DNA of 31,698 nucleotides from an uncultured Lachnospiraceae bacterium (GTDB lineage: Bacteria; Bacillota; Clostridia; Lachnospirales; Lachnospiraceae): contig CAKRMH010000025.1 in assembly GCA_934364805.1 (NCBI GenBank), positions 1 to 31,698 of the forward strand, given 5' to 3'. Below are positions 24,752 to 31,698 of the stretch, in pieces. The position numbers and the translations under genes are program-made. The notes below the pieces were generated by a model that worked only from the letters and a program-made list of their open reading frames with translations, did no database searches and had not been told where the DNA came from. The first letter of the stretch is position 1. Each line of letters starts with the position of its first letter.

Positions 24752-25825
24752 ATGATGAGAATTGGTATGTTAACAAGCGGTGGAGACTGCCAGGCATTGA
24801 ACGCAGCGATGCGCGGTGTGGTAAAAGGTCTTGTAGAGAATGTAGATGAATTGGAGATCTATGGATTCGAGAATGGATATAAGGGACTGATCTATGAACA
24901 GTACCGCATTCTGACAGCCGCAGATTTTTCGGGAATACTGACCAGAGGTGGAACGATTCTTGGTTCCTCCCGCCAGCCATTTAAACAGATGAGAGTTCCG
25001 GATGAAAACGGTCTGGACAAGGTTGAGGCTATGAAGAATACTTATCGTAAGCTGAAGCTGGACTGTATTGTCATCCTTGGAGGAAATGGAACACAGAAGA
25101 CAGCAAATCTGCTCCGGGAAGAGGGGTTAAATGTCATTCATCTGCCGAAGACGATTGACAATGATATTTATGGAACGGACGTTACATTTGGTTTCCAGAG
25201 TGCGATCAACATTGCGACAGATGCAATTGACTGTATCCATACAACGGCTGCATCACATAACCGTGTGTTTATCGTAGAGGTTATGGGGCACAAGGTTGGA
25301 TGGCTGACACTTTATGCAGGAATTGCCGGTGGTGCTGATATCATACTTTTGCCGGAGATCCCATATGATATCAATAAAGTTGTGGAAGCGATCCAGAAGC
25401 GCAGCAACGCAGGAAAAGGCTTTACGATCCTTGCTGTAGCCGAAGGTGCTATTTCAAAGGAAGATGCCGGACTTACGAAGAAGGCATATAAGGCAAAGGC
25501 TGCAAGCCGCAAATACCCATCTGTTTCCTATGAGATCGCAGATCAGATCAAGGAGATCTGTGGTGTGGAGGTGCGCGTTGCCGTTCCGGGACATACACAA
25601 AGAGGCGGAAGCCCATGTCCATATGACCGTGTACTTTGCACAAGACTTGGATCTGCAGCCGCAAAGGCTATCATGGATGAAGATTATGGTTATATGATTG
25701 CCATGATCGATGGCAAGACGAAGAGAGTTCCGTTAGGAGAAGTTGCCGGCAAGCTGAAGACAGTAGATCCAAACGGACAGATGATCAAGGAAGCAAAGAG
25801 GATCGGTATCAGTTTTGGTGACTGA
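24752..25825 (+). CDS. pfkA: 6-phosphofructokinase (ATP-type residues but K124-like signature)
   Basis: Phosphorylates fructose-6-phosphate to the bisphosphate, the committed glycolytic step. The family motifs are SGGDCQALNA near the N-terminus (usually GGDxPGxN), ILGGNGTQKTA (110-120, numbered from 24746) and PKTIDND (134-140) with catalytic D138. Position 115 is Gly (E. coli G104, ATP-linked) while K135 replaces E. coli G124, a combination reported for ATP-dependent members of the otherwise pyrophosphate-leaning group III. The Mg-site Asp103 equivalent is Asn114, and the usual Pro-Gly is Gln-Ala, so the phosphate donor is not certain. ATGs at 24746, 24752 and 24755 compete. The ribosome binding site AGGAAAGG (24736-24743) is too close to the first, so 24752 is chosen. 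It heads a run of genes ending with transketolase. Confidence 0.85.
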   Translation: MMRIGMLTSGGDCQALNAAMRGVVKGLVENVDELEIYGFENGYKGLIYEQYRILTAADFSGILTRGGTILGSSRQPFKQMRVPDENGLDKVEAMKNTYRKLKLDCIVILGGNGTQKTANLLREEGLNVIHLPKTIDNDIYGTDVTFGFQSAINIATDAIDCIHTTAASHNRVFIVEVMGHKVGWLTLYAGIAGGADIILLPEIPYDINKVVEAIQKRSNAGKGFTILAVAEGAISKEDAGLTKKAYKAKAASRKYPSVSYEIADQIKEICGVEVRVAVPGHTQRGGSPCPYDRVLCTRLGSAAAKAIMDEDYGYMIAMIDGKTKRVPLGEVAGKLKTVDPNGQMIKEAKRIGISFGD

Positions 25826-25864
25826 TCCGGGAAATATCAGATAGATTAGAAAGTTGGTGAAGGC

Positions 25865-27442
25865 GTGTCGTATCAGGCATTATACCGCAAGTTCCGGCCA
25901 CAGGAATTTGAGGATGTAAAAGGACAGGATCACATTGTAACAACGTTAAAGAATCAGATCAAAGCCGATAGAATAGGACATGCTTATCTGTTTTGCGGTA
26001 CCAGAGGTACTGGTAAGACAACAATCGCAAAGATTTTTGCAAAAGCAGTAAACTGCGAGCACCCAGTAGATGGGAGTCCGTGTGGGGAATGTCCGACCTG
26101 CAAGGCGATCGCAGCAGGCACATCCATGAATGTGATTGAAATCGATGCTGCTTCCAATAACGGTGTGGAGAATATAAGACAGATCCGAGAGGAAGTAACC
26201 TATCGCCCGACTGAGGGCAAATATAAGGTTTATATTATCGACGAGGTTCATATGCTTTCCATAGGTGCGTTTAATGCACTGCTGAAAACACTGGAAGAAC
26301 CGCCATCCTATGTTATTTTTATTCTGGCAACCACGGAGGCGCACAAGATTCCGATCACGATCCTTTCCCGATGCCAGAGATATGATTTCCGGAGGATTTC
26401 TATTGATACCATTACGGACAGGCTTCGGGAACTGATGGATGAAGAACATGTAGACGTGGAGGAAAAGGCACTGCGCTATGTGGCAAAAGCCGGAGACGGT
26501 TCCATGCGTGATGCATTAAGCCTTCTTGACCAGTGTATTGCTTTTTACCTTGGACAGAAACTTACCTATGATAACGTGCTTGAAGTACTTGGTGCAGTAG
26601 ACACGGATGTGTTTTCGCGTCTCCTCAGGAAGATCCTGGATAAGGATATAACAGGCGCCATCGCTGTTTTAGAAGAACTTGTGGTGGAAGGCAGAGAGTT
26701 AGGACAGTTTGTCAATGATTTTACCTGGTATATGAGGAATCTGCTTCTTTTACAGAGTTCAGACGGCATGGAGGATGTGCTTGACATCTCCAGCGATAAT
26801 CTGGCTGTTTTAAAGGAAGAGGCACAGATGGTTGATGCGGAGGTGCTGATGCGCTATATCCGTATTTTCTCGGACCTCAGCAACCAGATCCGATATGCGA
26901 CACAGAAAAGGATTTTGATTGAAATAGCAATTATCAAGCTCTGCAAGCCGGAGATGGAGAAGGATTATTCCTCCATCATTGACCGGCTCGACAGTCTTGA
27001 AAAAAAGATTGCAAACGGTGTTCCAGTGGCAGCACCACAAAGTGGAACTGCAGCAGCCGGTCAGGCGCAGACCGCAGGAGCACCAATGGAAAAGCCGCAG
27101 CTTCCAAAGGCGATCCCAGAGGACGTTGCAGCGGCAATCGGCAACTGGAAATCTATAATTTCCGAATGTGGTGCGATTGCAAAAACATACCTGAATAAAG
27201 GTGTTCCGACACTTGGAAGCAGTGGAGAACTGATCTTACTGTTCGACGATCCGAATGCATACGAATATCTTTATGAGAATAAAGCGGGATGCATGGATTC
27301 GCTGCGGGAGTTACTTGCCCAGAGAACCGGCAAAGAAATAGAAGTCCAGCTGAAGAAAAACGAGTCGGGAAGAGCGGCAGCAGATATCGTTCCGGATCTG
27401 AGAGATCTGATCCATTTTGATATAGTAGAAGAGAATTTTTAG
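25865..27442 (+). CDS. dnaX: DNA polymerase III subunit gamma/tau
   Basis: This 525-residue clamp-loader ATPase organises the replisome. It starts with GTG at 25865 after GGTGAAGG. Seen in order are Walker A GTRGTGKT (45-52), a zinc-binding set C64/C73/C76/C79, Walker B DEVH (126-129), sensor/arginine-finger segment ATTEAH...LSRC (155-170), and the helical lid and collar. The C-terminal tail is shorter than E. coli tau. At residues 379-381 (LEKK) the codons read GAA AAA AAG, exactly the slippery A AAA AAG in the zero frame (27001-27007). A stem-loop at 27020-27048 follows. A -1 shift there would give a 444-residue gamma-like product ending at TAA 27196-27198. The gene is followed 14 bp later by ybaB. 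Confidence 0.95.
   Translation: MSYQALYRKFRPQEFEDVKGQDHIVTTLKNQIKADRIGHAYLFCGTRGTGKTTIAKIFAKAVNCEHPVDGSPCGECPTCKAIAAGTSMNVIEIDAASNNGVENIRQIREEVTYRPTEGKYKVYIIDEVHMLSIGAFNALLKTLEEPPSYVIFILATTEAHKIPITILSRCQRYDFRRISIDTITDRLRELMDEEHVDVEEKALRYVAKAGDGSMRDALSLLDQCIAFYLGQKLTYDNVLEVLGAVDTDVFSRLLRKILDKDITGAIAVLEELVVEGRELGQFVNDFTWYMRNLLLLQSSDGMEDVLDISSDNLAVLKEEAQMVDAEVLMRYIRIFSDLSNQIRYATQKRILIEIAIIKLCKPEMEKDYSSIIDRLDSLEKKIANGVPVAAPQSGTAAAGQAQTAGAPMEKPQLPKAIPEDVAAAIGNWKSIISECGAIAKTYLNKGVPTLGSSGELILLFDDPNAYEYLYENKAGCMDSLRELLAQRTGKEIEVQLKKNESGRAAADIVPDLRDLIHFDIVEENF
27001..27048 (+). promoter_or_regulatory. Candidate -1 frameshift signal in dnaX
   Basis: The heptamer A AAA AAG (27001-27007) is in the correct zero-frame phase. 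After 12 bases a hairpin follows: GTTCCA (27020-27025) pairs with TGGAAC (27043-27048), enclosing GTGG/CCAC around a 5-base loop, with a 4-base AAAG bulge. E. coli dnaX uses the same heptamer. No Shine-Dalgarno-like stimulator is seen 10 bases upstream, and the -1 frame stays open for 63 codons instead of stopping at once. Confidence 0.4.
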
Positions 27443-27456
27443 GAGGATGACAGACA

Positions 27457-27801
27457 ATGGCAAAAAGAGGTGGATTCCCAGGCGGAATGCCGGGAAACAT
27501 GAACAATCTTATGAAACAGGCCCAGAAAATGCAGAAACAGATGGAAGAGGCTCAGAAGCAGCTTGAAGAAATGGAAGTTACTGCAAAAGCTGGCGGCGGT
27601 GCAGTTGAAGTTACTGTATCCGGAAAACATGAGGTCAAAAAAGTAAAATTATCCGAGGAAGTTGTAGATCCGGATGACATCGAAATGTTGGAGGATCTGA
27701 TCATGGCTGCTACCAATGAAGCATTACGCCAGATCGATGAGAATTCACAGGCGTCTATGTCTAAGATCACAGGCGGACTTGGAGCAGGATTACCATTCTA
27801 A
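27457..27801 (+). CDS. ybaB: YbaB/EbfC nucleoid-associated protein
   Basis: This is a 114-residue small DNA-binding protein. It has the glycine/methionine-rich N-terminus GGFPGGMPGNMNNLMKQAQK, the EMEVTAKAGGGAVEVTVSGK core, and VVDPDDIEMLEDLIMAATNEA, all hallmarks of the YbaB/EbfC family that forms tweezer-like dimers on DNA. The order dnaX-ybaB-recR is one of the most conserved small operons in bacteria, supporting the call and co-transcription. AGGAGG precedes the ATG. Confidence 0.95.
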   Translation: MAKRGGFPGGMPGNMNNLMKQAQKMQKQMEEAQKQLEEMEVTAKAGGGAVEVTVSGKHEVKKVKLSEEVVDPDDIEMLEDLIMAATNEALRQIDENSQASMSKITGGLGAGLPF

Positions 27802-27829
27802 GAAACGGTGAACAGGAGCTGTCCAATTC

Positions 27830-28426
27830 ATGGATTATTATAGTAAAGAGATATCGAGGCTGATTGAAGAACTTTCCTCGCTTCCGGGGATTGGAACCAA
27901 ATCAGCACAGCGTCTGGCATTTCATATCCTGAATATGCCGGAAGAACAGGTCGCACAGCTTTCAGATGCGATCATTCATGCAAAACGCAACGTGAAATAC
28001 TGCAAACAGTGTTTTACGCTGACGGACAGTGATCTTTGTCCAATCTGCAGAGATGCAGGGCGAGATCATAAAACGATCATGGTAGTGGAGAATACCAGAG
28101 ACCTTGCAGCCTATGAAAAGACAGGAAAATACAATGGTGTATACCATGTCCTTCATGGTGCAATTTCACCGATGCTTGGAATCGGTCCCAATGACATCAA
28201 GTTAAAAGAACTGATGCAGCGCCTCCAGGGTGATGTGGATGAAGTGATCATTGCAACGAATTCCAGCCTGGAAGGCGAAACTACTGCGATGTATATAAGT
28301 AAGCTGATAAAACCTACCGGAATCAAAGTGACCAGAATTGCCAGCGGAGTACCTGTTGGCGGTGATCTTGAATATATTGATGAGATTACACTTTTCAGGG
28401 CTTTGGAAGGTAGGACAGAATTATAG
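27830..28426 (+). CDS. recR: Recombination protein RecR
   Basis: This is a 198-residue RecFOR-pathway protein that clamps DNA for RecA loading at gaps. An N-terminal helix-hairpin-helix (SSLPGIGTKSAQRLAFHIL) is followed by a zinc finger with C58, C61, C70 and C73, then the Toprim domain (IMVVENTRDLAAYEKTG; YHVLHGAISPMLGIGP). The length is standard. AGGAGCT lies about 10 bases before the start, 28 bp after ybaB. The next gene follows after 13 bp, tying recombination genes to transketolase in one transcript. Confidence 0.96.
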   Translation: MDYYSKEISRLIEELSSLPGIGTKSAQRLAFHILNMPEEQVAQLSDAIIHAKRNVKYCKQCFTLTDSDLCPICRDAGRDHKTIMVVENTRDLAAYEKTGKYNGVYHVLHGAISPMLGIGPNDIKLKELMQRLQGDVDEVIIATNSSLEGETTAMYISKLIKPTGIKVTRIASGVPVGGDLEYIDEITLFRALEGRTEL

Positions 28427-28439
28427 AAAGGGAGACAAC

Positions 28440-29264
28440 ATGAATAATTTAGAACTGTCAAAAACCGCGAATGAAATTCGCAAAAGCATTGTAACAGCTG
28501 TTCACAGTGCAAAATCCGGACATCCAGGTGGATCTTTATCCTCAGCAGATATTTTTACTTATCTGTATTTTGAAGAGATGAACATTGATCCGGCGAATCC
28601 AAAAATGGAGGATCGTGACCGTTTCGTATTATCCAAAGGCCATGTAGCACCTGCATATTATTCAACACTTGCAGAAAAAGGCTTTTTCCCGAAAGAGGAT
28701 CTTGTGACATTACGTCATACAGGATCTTATTTACAGGGACATCCGGATATGAAACATATTCCAGGTGTTGATATGTCCAGCGGTTCTCTTGGACAGGGAC
28801 TTTCTACTGCAGTTGGTATGGCTGCCGCTGCAAAATTTGATGGAAAATCAAATCGTGTATACTGCCTGACTGGTGATGGAGAGATCCAGGAAGGTCAGAT
28901 CTGGGAAGCAGCAATGTGGGCTGGTTTCCGTAAATTAGATAACCTTGTTGTCATCGTAGATAACAATAACCTTCAGATTGACGGACCAATCGATCAGGTA
29001 TGTTCTCCATATCCGATCGACAAGAAATTTGAAGCATTCAATTTCCATGTGATCAATATCGATGGCAATGATTTCGATCAGATCCGTGTTGCCTTCAAAG
29101 AAGCACGTGAGACAAAAGGAATGCCTACCGCAATTATTGCAAAGACAATCAAAGGTAAGGGTGTATCCTTCATGGAAAACAATGCAGGATGGCATGGAAA
29201 AGCTCCAAATGATGAGGAGTATGCAATCGCAATGGCAGATTTAGAGAAAGCAGGTGAGCAGTAA
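28440..29264 (+). CDS. Transketolase, N-terminal (TPP-binding) subunit
   Basis: This 274-residue half transketolase carries the thiamine-diphosphate and metal-binding part. It has SGHPGGSLSSAD (26-37), the motif GDGEIQEGQIWEAAMWAG ending in VDNNN, and HGKAPNDEEY at the end. With the next gene it forms the complete enzyme that moves two-carbon units in the non-oxidative pentose phosphate pathway. ATG 28440 is chosen over an in-frame ATG at 28338, because AAAGGGAG precedes it and the extra residues overlap recR without any family content. The stop and the next start overlap as TAATG, so the two subunits are made in equal amounts. Confidence 0.94.
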   Translation: MNNLELSKTANEIRKSIVTAVHSAKSGHPGGSLSSADIFTYLYFEEMNIDPANPKMEDRDRFVLSKGHVAPAYYSTLAEKGFFPKEDLVTLRHTGSYLQGHPDMKHIPGVDMSSGSLGQGLSTAVGMAAAAKFDGKSNRVYCLTGDGEIQEGQIWEAAMWAGFRKLDNLVVIVDNNNLQIDGPIDQVCSPYPIDKKFEAFNFHVINIDGNDFDQIRVAFKEARETKGMPTAIIAKTIKGKGVSFMENNAGWHGKAPNDEEYAIAMADLEKAGEQ

Positions 29265-30205
29265 TGGCAGACGTTAAGAAAATCGCAACCCGTGAGAGCT
29301 ACGGTAATGCATTAGTAGAACTTGGTAAAAAACATGAAGACCTGATCGTTTTGGACGCAGACCTTGCTGGCGCAACCAAAACAGGAACATTCCAGAAAGC
29401 ATTCCCTGACCGTCATTGGGATTGTGGAATCGCAGAAGCAAATATGGCAGGCATCGCAGCAGGATTATCTACCTGTGGAAAAGTGCCTTTTATGAGTACA
29501 TTTGCAATGTTTGCAGCAGGACGTGCATATGAGCAGGTACGTAACTCAATCGGATATCCACACTTAAACGTAAAAATCGGTGCAACACACGCTGGAATTT
29601 CTGTTGGAGAAGATGGCGCAACACATCAGTGTCTGGAAGACCTTGCTCTGATGAGAGAGATCCCGGGAATGGTAGTGATCAATCCATCCGATGATATCGA
29701 AGCAAAAGCAGCAGTAGAAGCTGCATATGAGCATGTAGGACCTGTATACATGCGATTTGGACGTCTTGCAGTTCCAGTTATCAATGACAATGCAGACTAC
29801 AAATTTGAGATCGGAAAAGGAATCGTATTAAAAGAAGGAACCGATGTATCTATTTTTGCTACCGGACTTGAAGTAAGCGAAGCATTAGAAGCAGCAAAAA
29901 TGCTCGAAGCAGACGGAATCAATGCCGAAGTAGTAAACATCCATACCATCAAACCATTAGATAAAGAACTGGTTGTAAAATCAGCTCAGAAGACCGGAAA
30001 AGTCGTAACTGTCGAAGAACACTGGATCAATGGTGGACTCGGAAGCGCTGTATGCGAGGTACTTTGCGAGGAGGCTCCTACAAAAGTTCTGCGCATCGGT
30101 GTAGAGGATAAATTCGGAGAATCTGGCCCTGCAACAGAGCTGATCCACAAATATGAACTGGATGCAGAAGGAATTTACAAGAAAGTAAAAGCATTTGTAA
30201 AATAA
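29264..30205 (+). CDS. Transketolase, C-terminal (pyrimidine-binding) subunit
   Basis: This 313-residue second half carries the pyrimidine-binding and C-terminal domains. It has the catalytic-glutamate motif CGIAEANMAGIAAGLS, then STFAMFAAGRAYEQVRNSIG, and VEEHWINGGLGSAVCE in the last domain. It needs the preceding subunit for activity. Split transketolases are common in Clostridia. The TAATG overlap and lack of a fusion both fit obligate partners. The unit is closed by a strong terminator at 30228. Confidence 0.94.
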   Translation: MADVKKIATRESYGNALVELGKKHEDLIVLDADLAGATKTGTFQKAFPDRHWDCGIAEANMAGIAAGLSTCGKVPFMSTFAMFAAGRAYEQVRNSIGYPHLNVKIGATHAGISVGEDGATHQCLEDLALMREIPGMVVINPSDDIEAKAAVEAAYEHVGPVYMRFGRLAVPVINDNADYKFEIGKGIVLKEGTDVSIFATGLEVSEALEAAKMLEADGINAEVVNIHTIKPLDKELVVKSAQKTGKVVTVEEHWINGGLGSAVCEVLCEEAPTKVLRIGVEDKFGESGPATELIHKYELDAEGIYKKVKAFVK

Positions 30206-30227
30206 ATCCAATCAAATATCTGACCGG

Positions 30228-30258
30228 AGGCGGGTGCTTATGCACCCGCCTTTTGTTT
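30228..30258 (+). terminator. Rho-independent terminator after transketolase
   Basis: AGGCGGGTGC, loop TTAT, then GCACCCGCCT form a perfect 10-bp GC-rich stem followed by TTTTGTTTTG. It is a textbook terminator for the long operon that starts at the 24682 promoter. Confidence 0.95.
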
Positions 30259-30344
30259 TGTCGAAAAATTATCTGGAATCAGACAACCATTCATCAATTT
30301 TTGCGGAAAACATATGCTACCATGCAGAAAAAGGAGTGGTGATC

Positions 30345-31550
30345 ATGGGTGATATCCAGCAGACTACGCAGCGGAACCTGAAAAACATACAACAGATCGG
30401 TTCCCCGGATGAAGAAGACAAAATCTACATAGAAAAAAGTGCTTACGACAGAATACATCGGGAAGAACTTCAGGACAAGCGGGTATTTGTGCTGATGGGG
30501 CATACAGAATGTACAGGTGGAAGGTATGCGACTTTTGTGGAAGCAGCGATTCCGGTCGTGGATATCGAGTTTGTGCAAAATATCCCAAGATGGAATAATC
30601 ATTCCTGGAGCGGAGTGTTCCGGGACATTAAACGTGCATATGAATCTTATATCATTGTCGGGTGGGCGCTTGACATCAAAGGAATGCCACCAAAAATCAG
30701 CATGGAACTGGAGGCAGTACACAGAGAACAGTTTGGCGGGGCACATCAGGTCCTTTTCCTGCTGGATTCCATGGAACGGGATGAATTCTTTTATATCACA
30801 TGCAAAAATCATCTTCGACAAAAACAGGGATTTTATATTTATTATGAACCGGAGTATGTCAGACGTGTGGATGTAGAACTGGAAACGTTGGACCGCCATG
30901 AACGGGAAAATGCATCCGATTGGAGGATCAGCGATCATATCCCGGACTGGCGTGTGGACAATGAGGAGACAACGCAGGAACGCCGAACGGAAAAGCGGGA
31001 AAAACCACAGACGAAAGAACGGGAAAGACCAAAATACAGGCAGATGCTGAAACAGAATGAAAAGAAACCCGGACAACGTCAGTCTGTCTCCTATGTGATG
31101 AGTGCAGCGGTTGTACTTCTTATCGGAATCATTGGGGTTGGAGCTTACCGGACCAGAAACCAGATGTATGATCTGCAGCATGCGATCAACACGATCTCGT
31201 TTCAGAAACAGGATACAGAAGAGGCAGTAAAACAGCAGCCGGAAACAGAAAACAGAGACAATACAGACACATCAACGCAGGAAAATACGGAAACACAGTC
31301 TACCGAAACAATGTCCATTCCGGTGGACGAAGTACCTGGCATCGAGCAAAAGGAAGTGTCCGGAGATGCTGCTCTTGCAAAACCGAGTGAAGAACCTGTG
31401 AGTTACTGCGTACAAAAAGGGGATACACTCCGCTCTATTTGCAGGGAACGCTATGGAAACCTGGACAGGCTTTCGGAAATCTGCAGTCTGAATGGAATCT
31501 CGGACCCGGATGCAATCTGCGATGGACAGATCCTGAAAATGCCACAATAA
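30345..31550 (+). CDS. LysM-domain membrane protein with unrecognised N-terminal domain
   Basis: This is a 401-residue protein. The N-terminal part (about 25-175) has segments like RVFVLMGHTE, SYIIVGWALD and HQVLFLLDSMERDEFF, suggestive of a degenerate MPN/JAB-type fold without its metal-binding His residues; this is a weak inference. A charged linker (205-245) leads to one membrane helix (about 248-267), then a Gln/Thr/Glu-rich stretch, and a C-terminal LysM domain (about 352-399; YCVQKGDTLRSICRERYGNL, NGISDPDAICDGQIL) that binds peptidoglycan. The topology is probably N-in, C-out, linking cytoplasm to cell wall. ATG 30345 is preferred over 30234, because AGGAG lies upstream and the longer frame starts inside the terminator. 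The role is unknown. Confidence 0.8.
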   Translation: MGDIQQTTQRNLKNIQQIGSPDEEDKIYIEKSAYDRIHREELQDKRVFVLMGHTECTGGRYATFVEAAIPVVDIEFVQNIPRWNNHSWSGVFRDIKRAYESYIIVGWALDIKGMPPKISMELEAVHREQFGGAHQVLFLLDSMERDEFFYITCKNHLRQKQGFYIYYEPEYVRRVDVELETLDRHERENASDWRISDHIPDWRVDNEETTQERRTEKREKPQTKERERPKYRQMLKQNEKKPGQRQSVSYVMSAAVVLLIGIIGVGAYRTRNQMYDLQHAINTISFQKQDTEEAVKQQPETENRDNTDTSTQENTETQSTETMSIPVDEVPGIEQKEVSGDAALAKPSEEPVSYCVQKGDTLRSICRERYGNLDRLSEICSLNGISDPDAICDGQILKMPQ

Positions 31551-31560
31551 ATAAAATAGA

Positions 31561-31698
31561 TGAAGTGGACTTCGAAACATGGTATAATGACGTAAGCAAC
31601 GAGCAGTGCCGCCAGGAATCCAACGTCGATTCGACTGCTGGCAGGCGGAAAAGACGTTGGATTCCTGGCGATAGGGCGACTGCCCGACAGCGAGAAAA
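31561..31698 (+). other. Possible structured RNA with extended -10 promoter, cut by window end
   Basis: After the LysM gene there is TGGTATAAT (extended -10, 31580-31588) with only a weak -35 (ATGAAG, 31560-31565). It is followed by CGCCAGGAATCCAACGTC (31610-31627) and its perfect reverse complement (31653-31670) around a 25-base loop. Weaker complementarity continues outside (GCAGT 31603-31607, ACTGC 31679-31683). There is no ORF and no T-run. It may be a small RNA, the start of a larger RNA, or an inverted-repeat terminator. I could not match it to RNase P, tmRNA, SRP or 6S RNA by eye. Confidence 0.35.

Noticed and set aside
28338..28439. N-terminal extension of transketolase
   Set aside because: It overlaps recR and has no conserved content; AAAGGGAG marks the ATG at 28440.
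30234..30344. N-terminal extension of the LysM protein
   Set aside because: It begins inside the rho-independent terminator stem; AGGAG marks the ATG at 30345.
30294..31181. 295-codon open frame on the minus strand
   Set aside because: It is antisense to the LysM protein gene and its composition (Phe, His, Pro, Arg rich) is that of a shadow frame.
31601..31698. RNase P, tmRNA, SRP or 6S RNA
   Set aside because: None of the conserved sequence landmarks of these RNAs is visible, so the stretch is left unclassified.
1..31698. CRISPR array
   Set aside because: No series of regularly spaced identical direct repeats was seen anywhere in the window.

Overview
The window looks like a chromosome segment of a flagellated gut-type Lachnospiraceae (Roseburia/Agathobacter-like). 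The reasons are the moderate-GC Firmicute gene style with strong AGGAGG ribosome binding sites, a split transketolase, a GH113 enzyme, sugar-phosphorylase and CUT1 ABC loci, a membrane chemoreceptor, and Clostridia-like dnaX-ybaB-recR synteny. The genus is inferred from gene content only.

Layout. (1) 1-1035: the 3' end of a Tn554-type transposon (TnpB C-terminus with a Cys cluster, then a TnpC/DUF6262 gene that looks frameshifted near its end). It finishes in an 80-bp imperfect palindrome a few bases before the next gene. (2) 1044-4068: a GH113 beta-mannanase-family enzyme, a membrane-anchored alpha/beta hydrolase and a LacI regulator. (3) 4115-7640: two GH13 alpha-glucosidases behind a promoter bracketed by two near-identical LacI-type operators. 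Their specificity residue differs (Val versus Ala after the catalytic Asp), which predicts isomaltase plus maltase activity. (4) 7637-8869: a MarR regulator and a TauE/SafE permease on the minus strand, with a perfect 20-bp palindrome over the promoter. (5) 8946-21652: the most interesting part. It holds two tandem GH94 phosphorylases, a convergent AraC regulator, and a CUT1 ABC importer (lipoprotein plus two permeases). A second, paralogous binding lipoprotein follows, only 13 bp ahead of a methyl-accepting chemotaxis protein. The GH94 and importer promoters share a 14-bp identical motif over the -35 box, with the same 18-bp spacer. I read this as one AraC-controlled beta-glucoside regulon that captures, imports, phosphorolyses and possibly swims toward its sugar.

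(6) 21672-24341, minus strand: a membrane-anchored FKBP-type prolyl isomerase with an unusual cytoplasmic region, and a sigma factor/putative anti-sigma pair. (7) 24495-24583: tRNA-Ser(CGA), minus strand, with its own promoter and terminator. (8) 24682-30258: an apparent long operon of phosphofructokinase, dnaX, ybaB, recR and the two transketolase halves, closed by a strong terminator. dnaX carries an in-frame A AAA AAG heptamer followed by a stem-loop. (9) 30345-31698: a membrane LysM protein with an unrecognised, possibly degenerate MPN/JAB-like N-terminal domain, then a short intergenic stretch with an extended -10 box and an 18-bp perfect inverted repeat that may be a structured RNA cut by the window end.

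All functions are read from motifs and context; no database search was possible.
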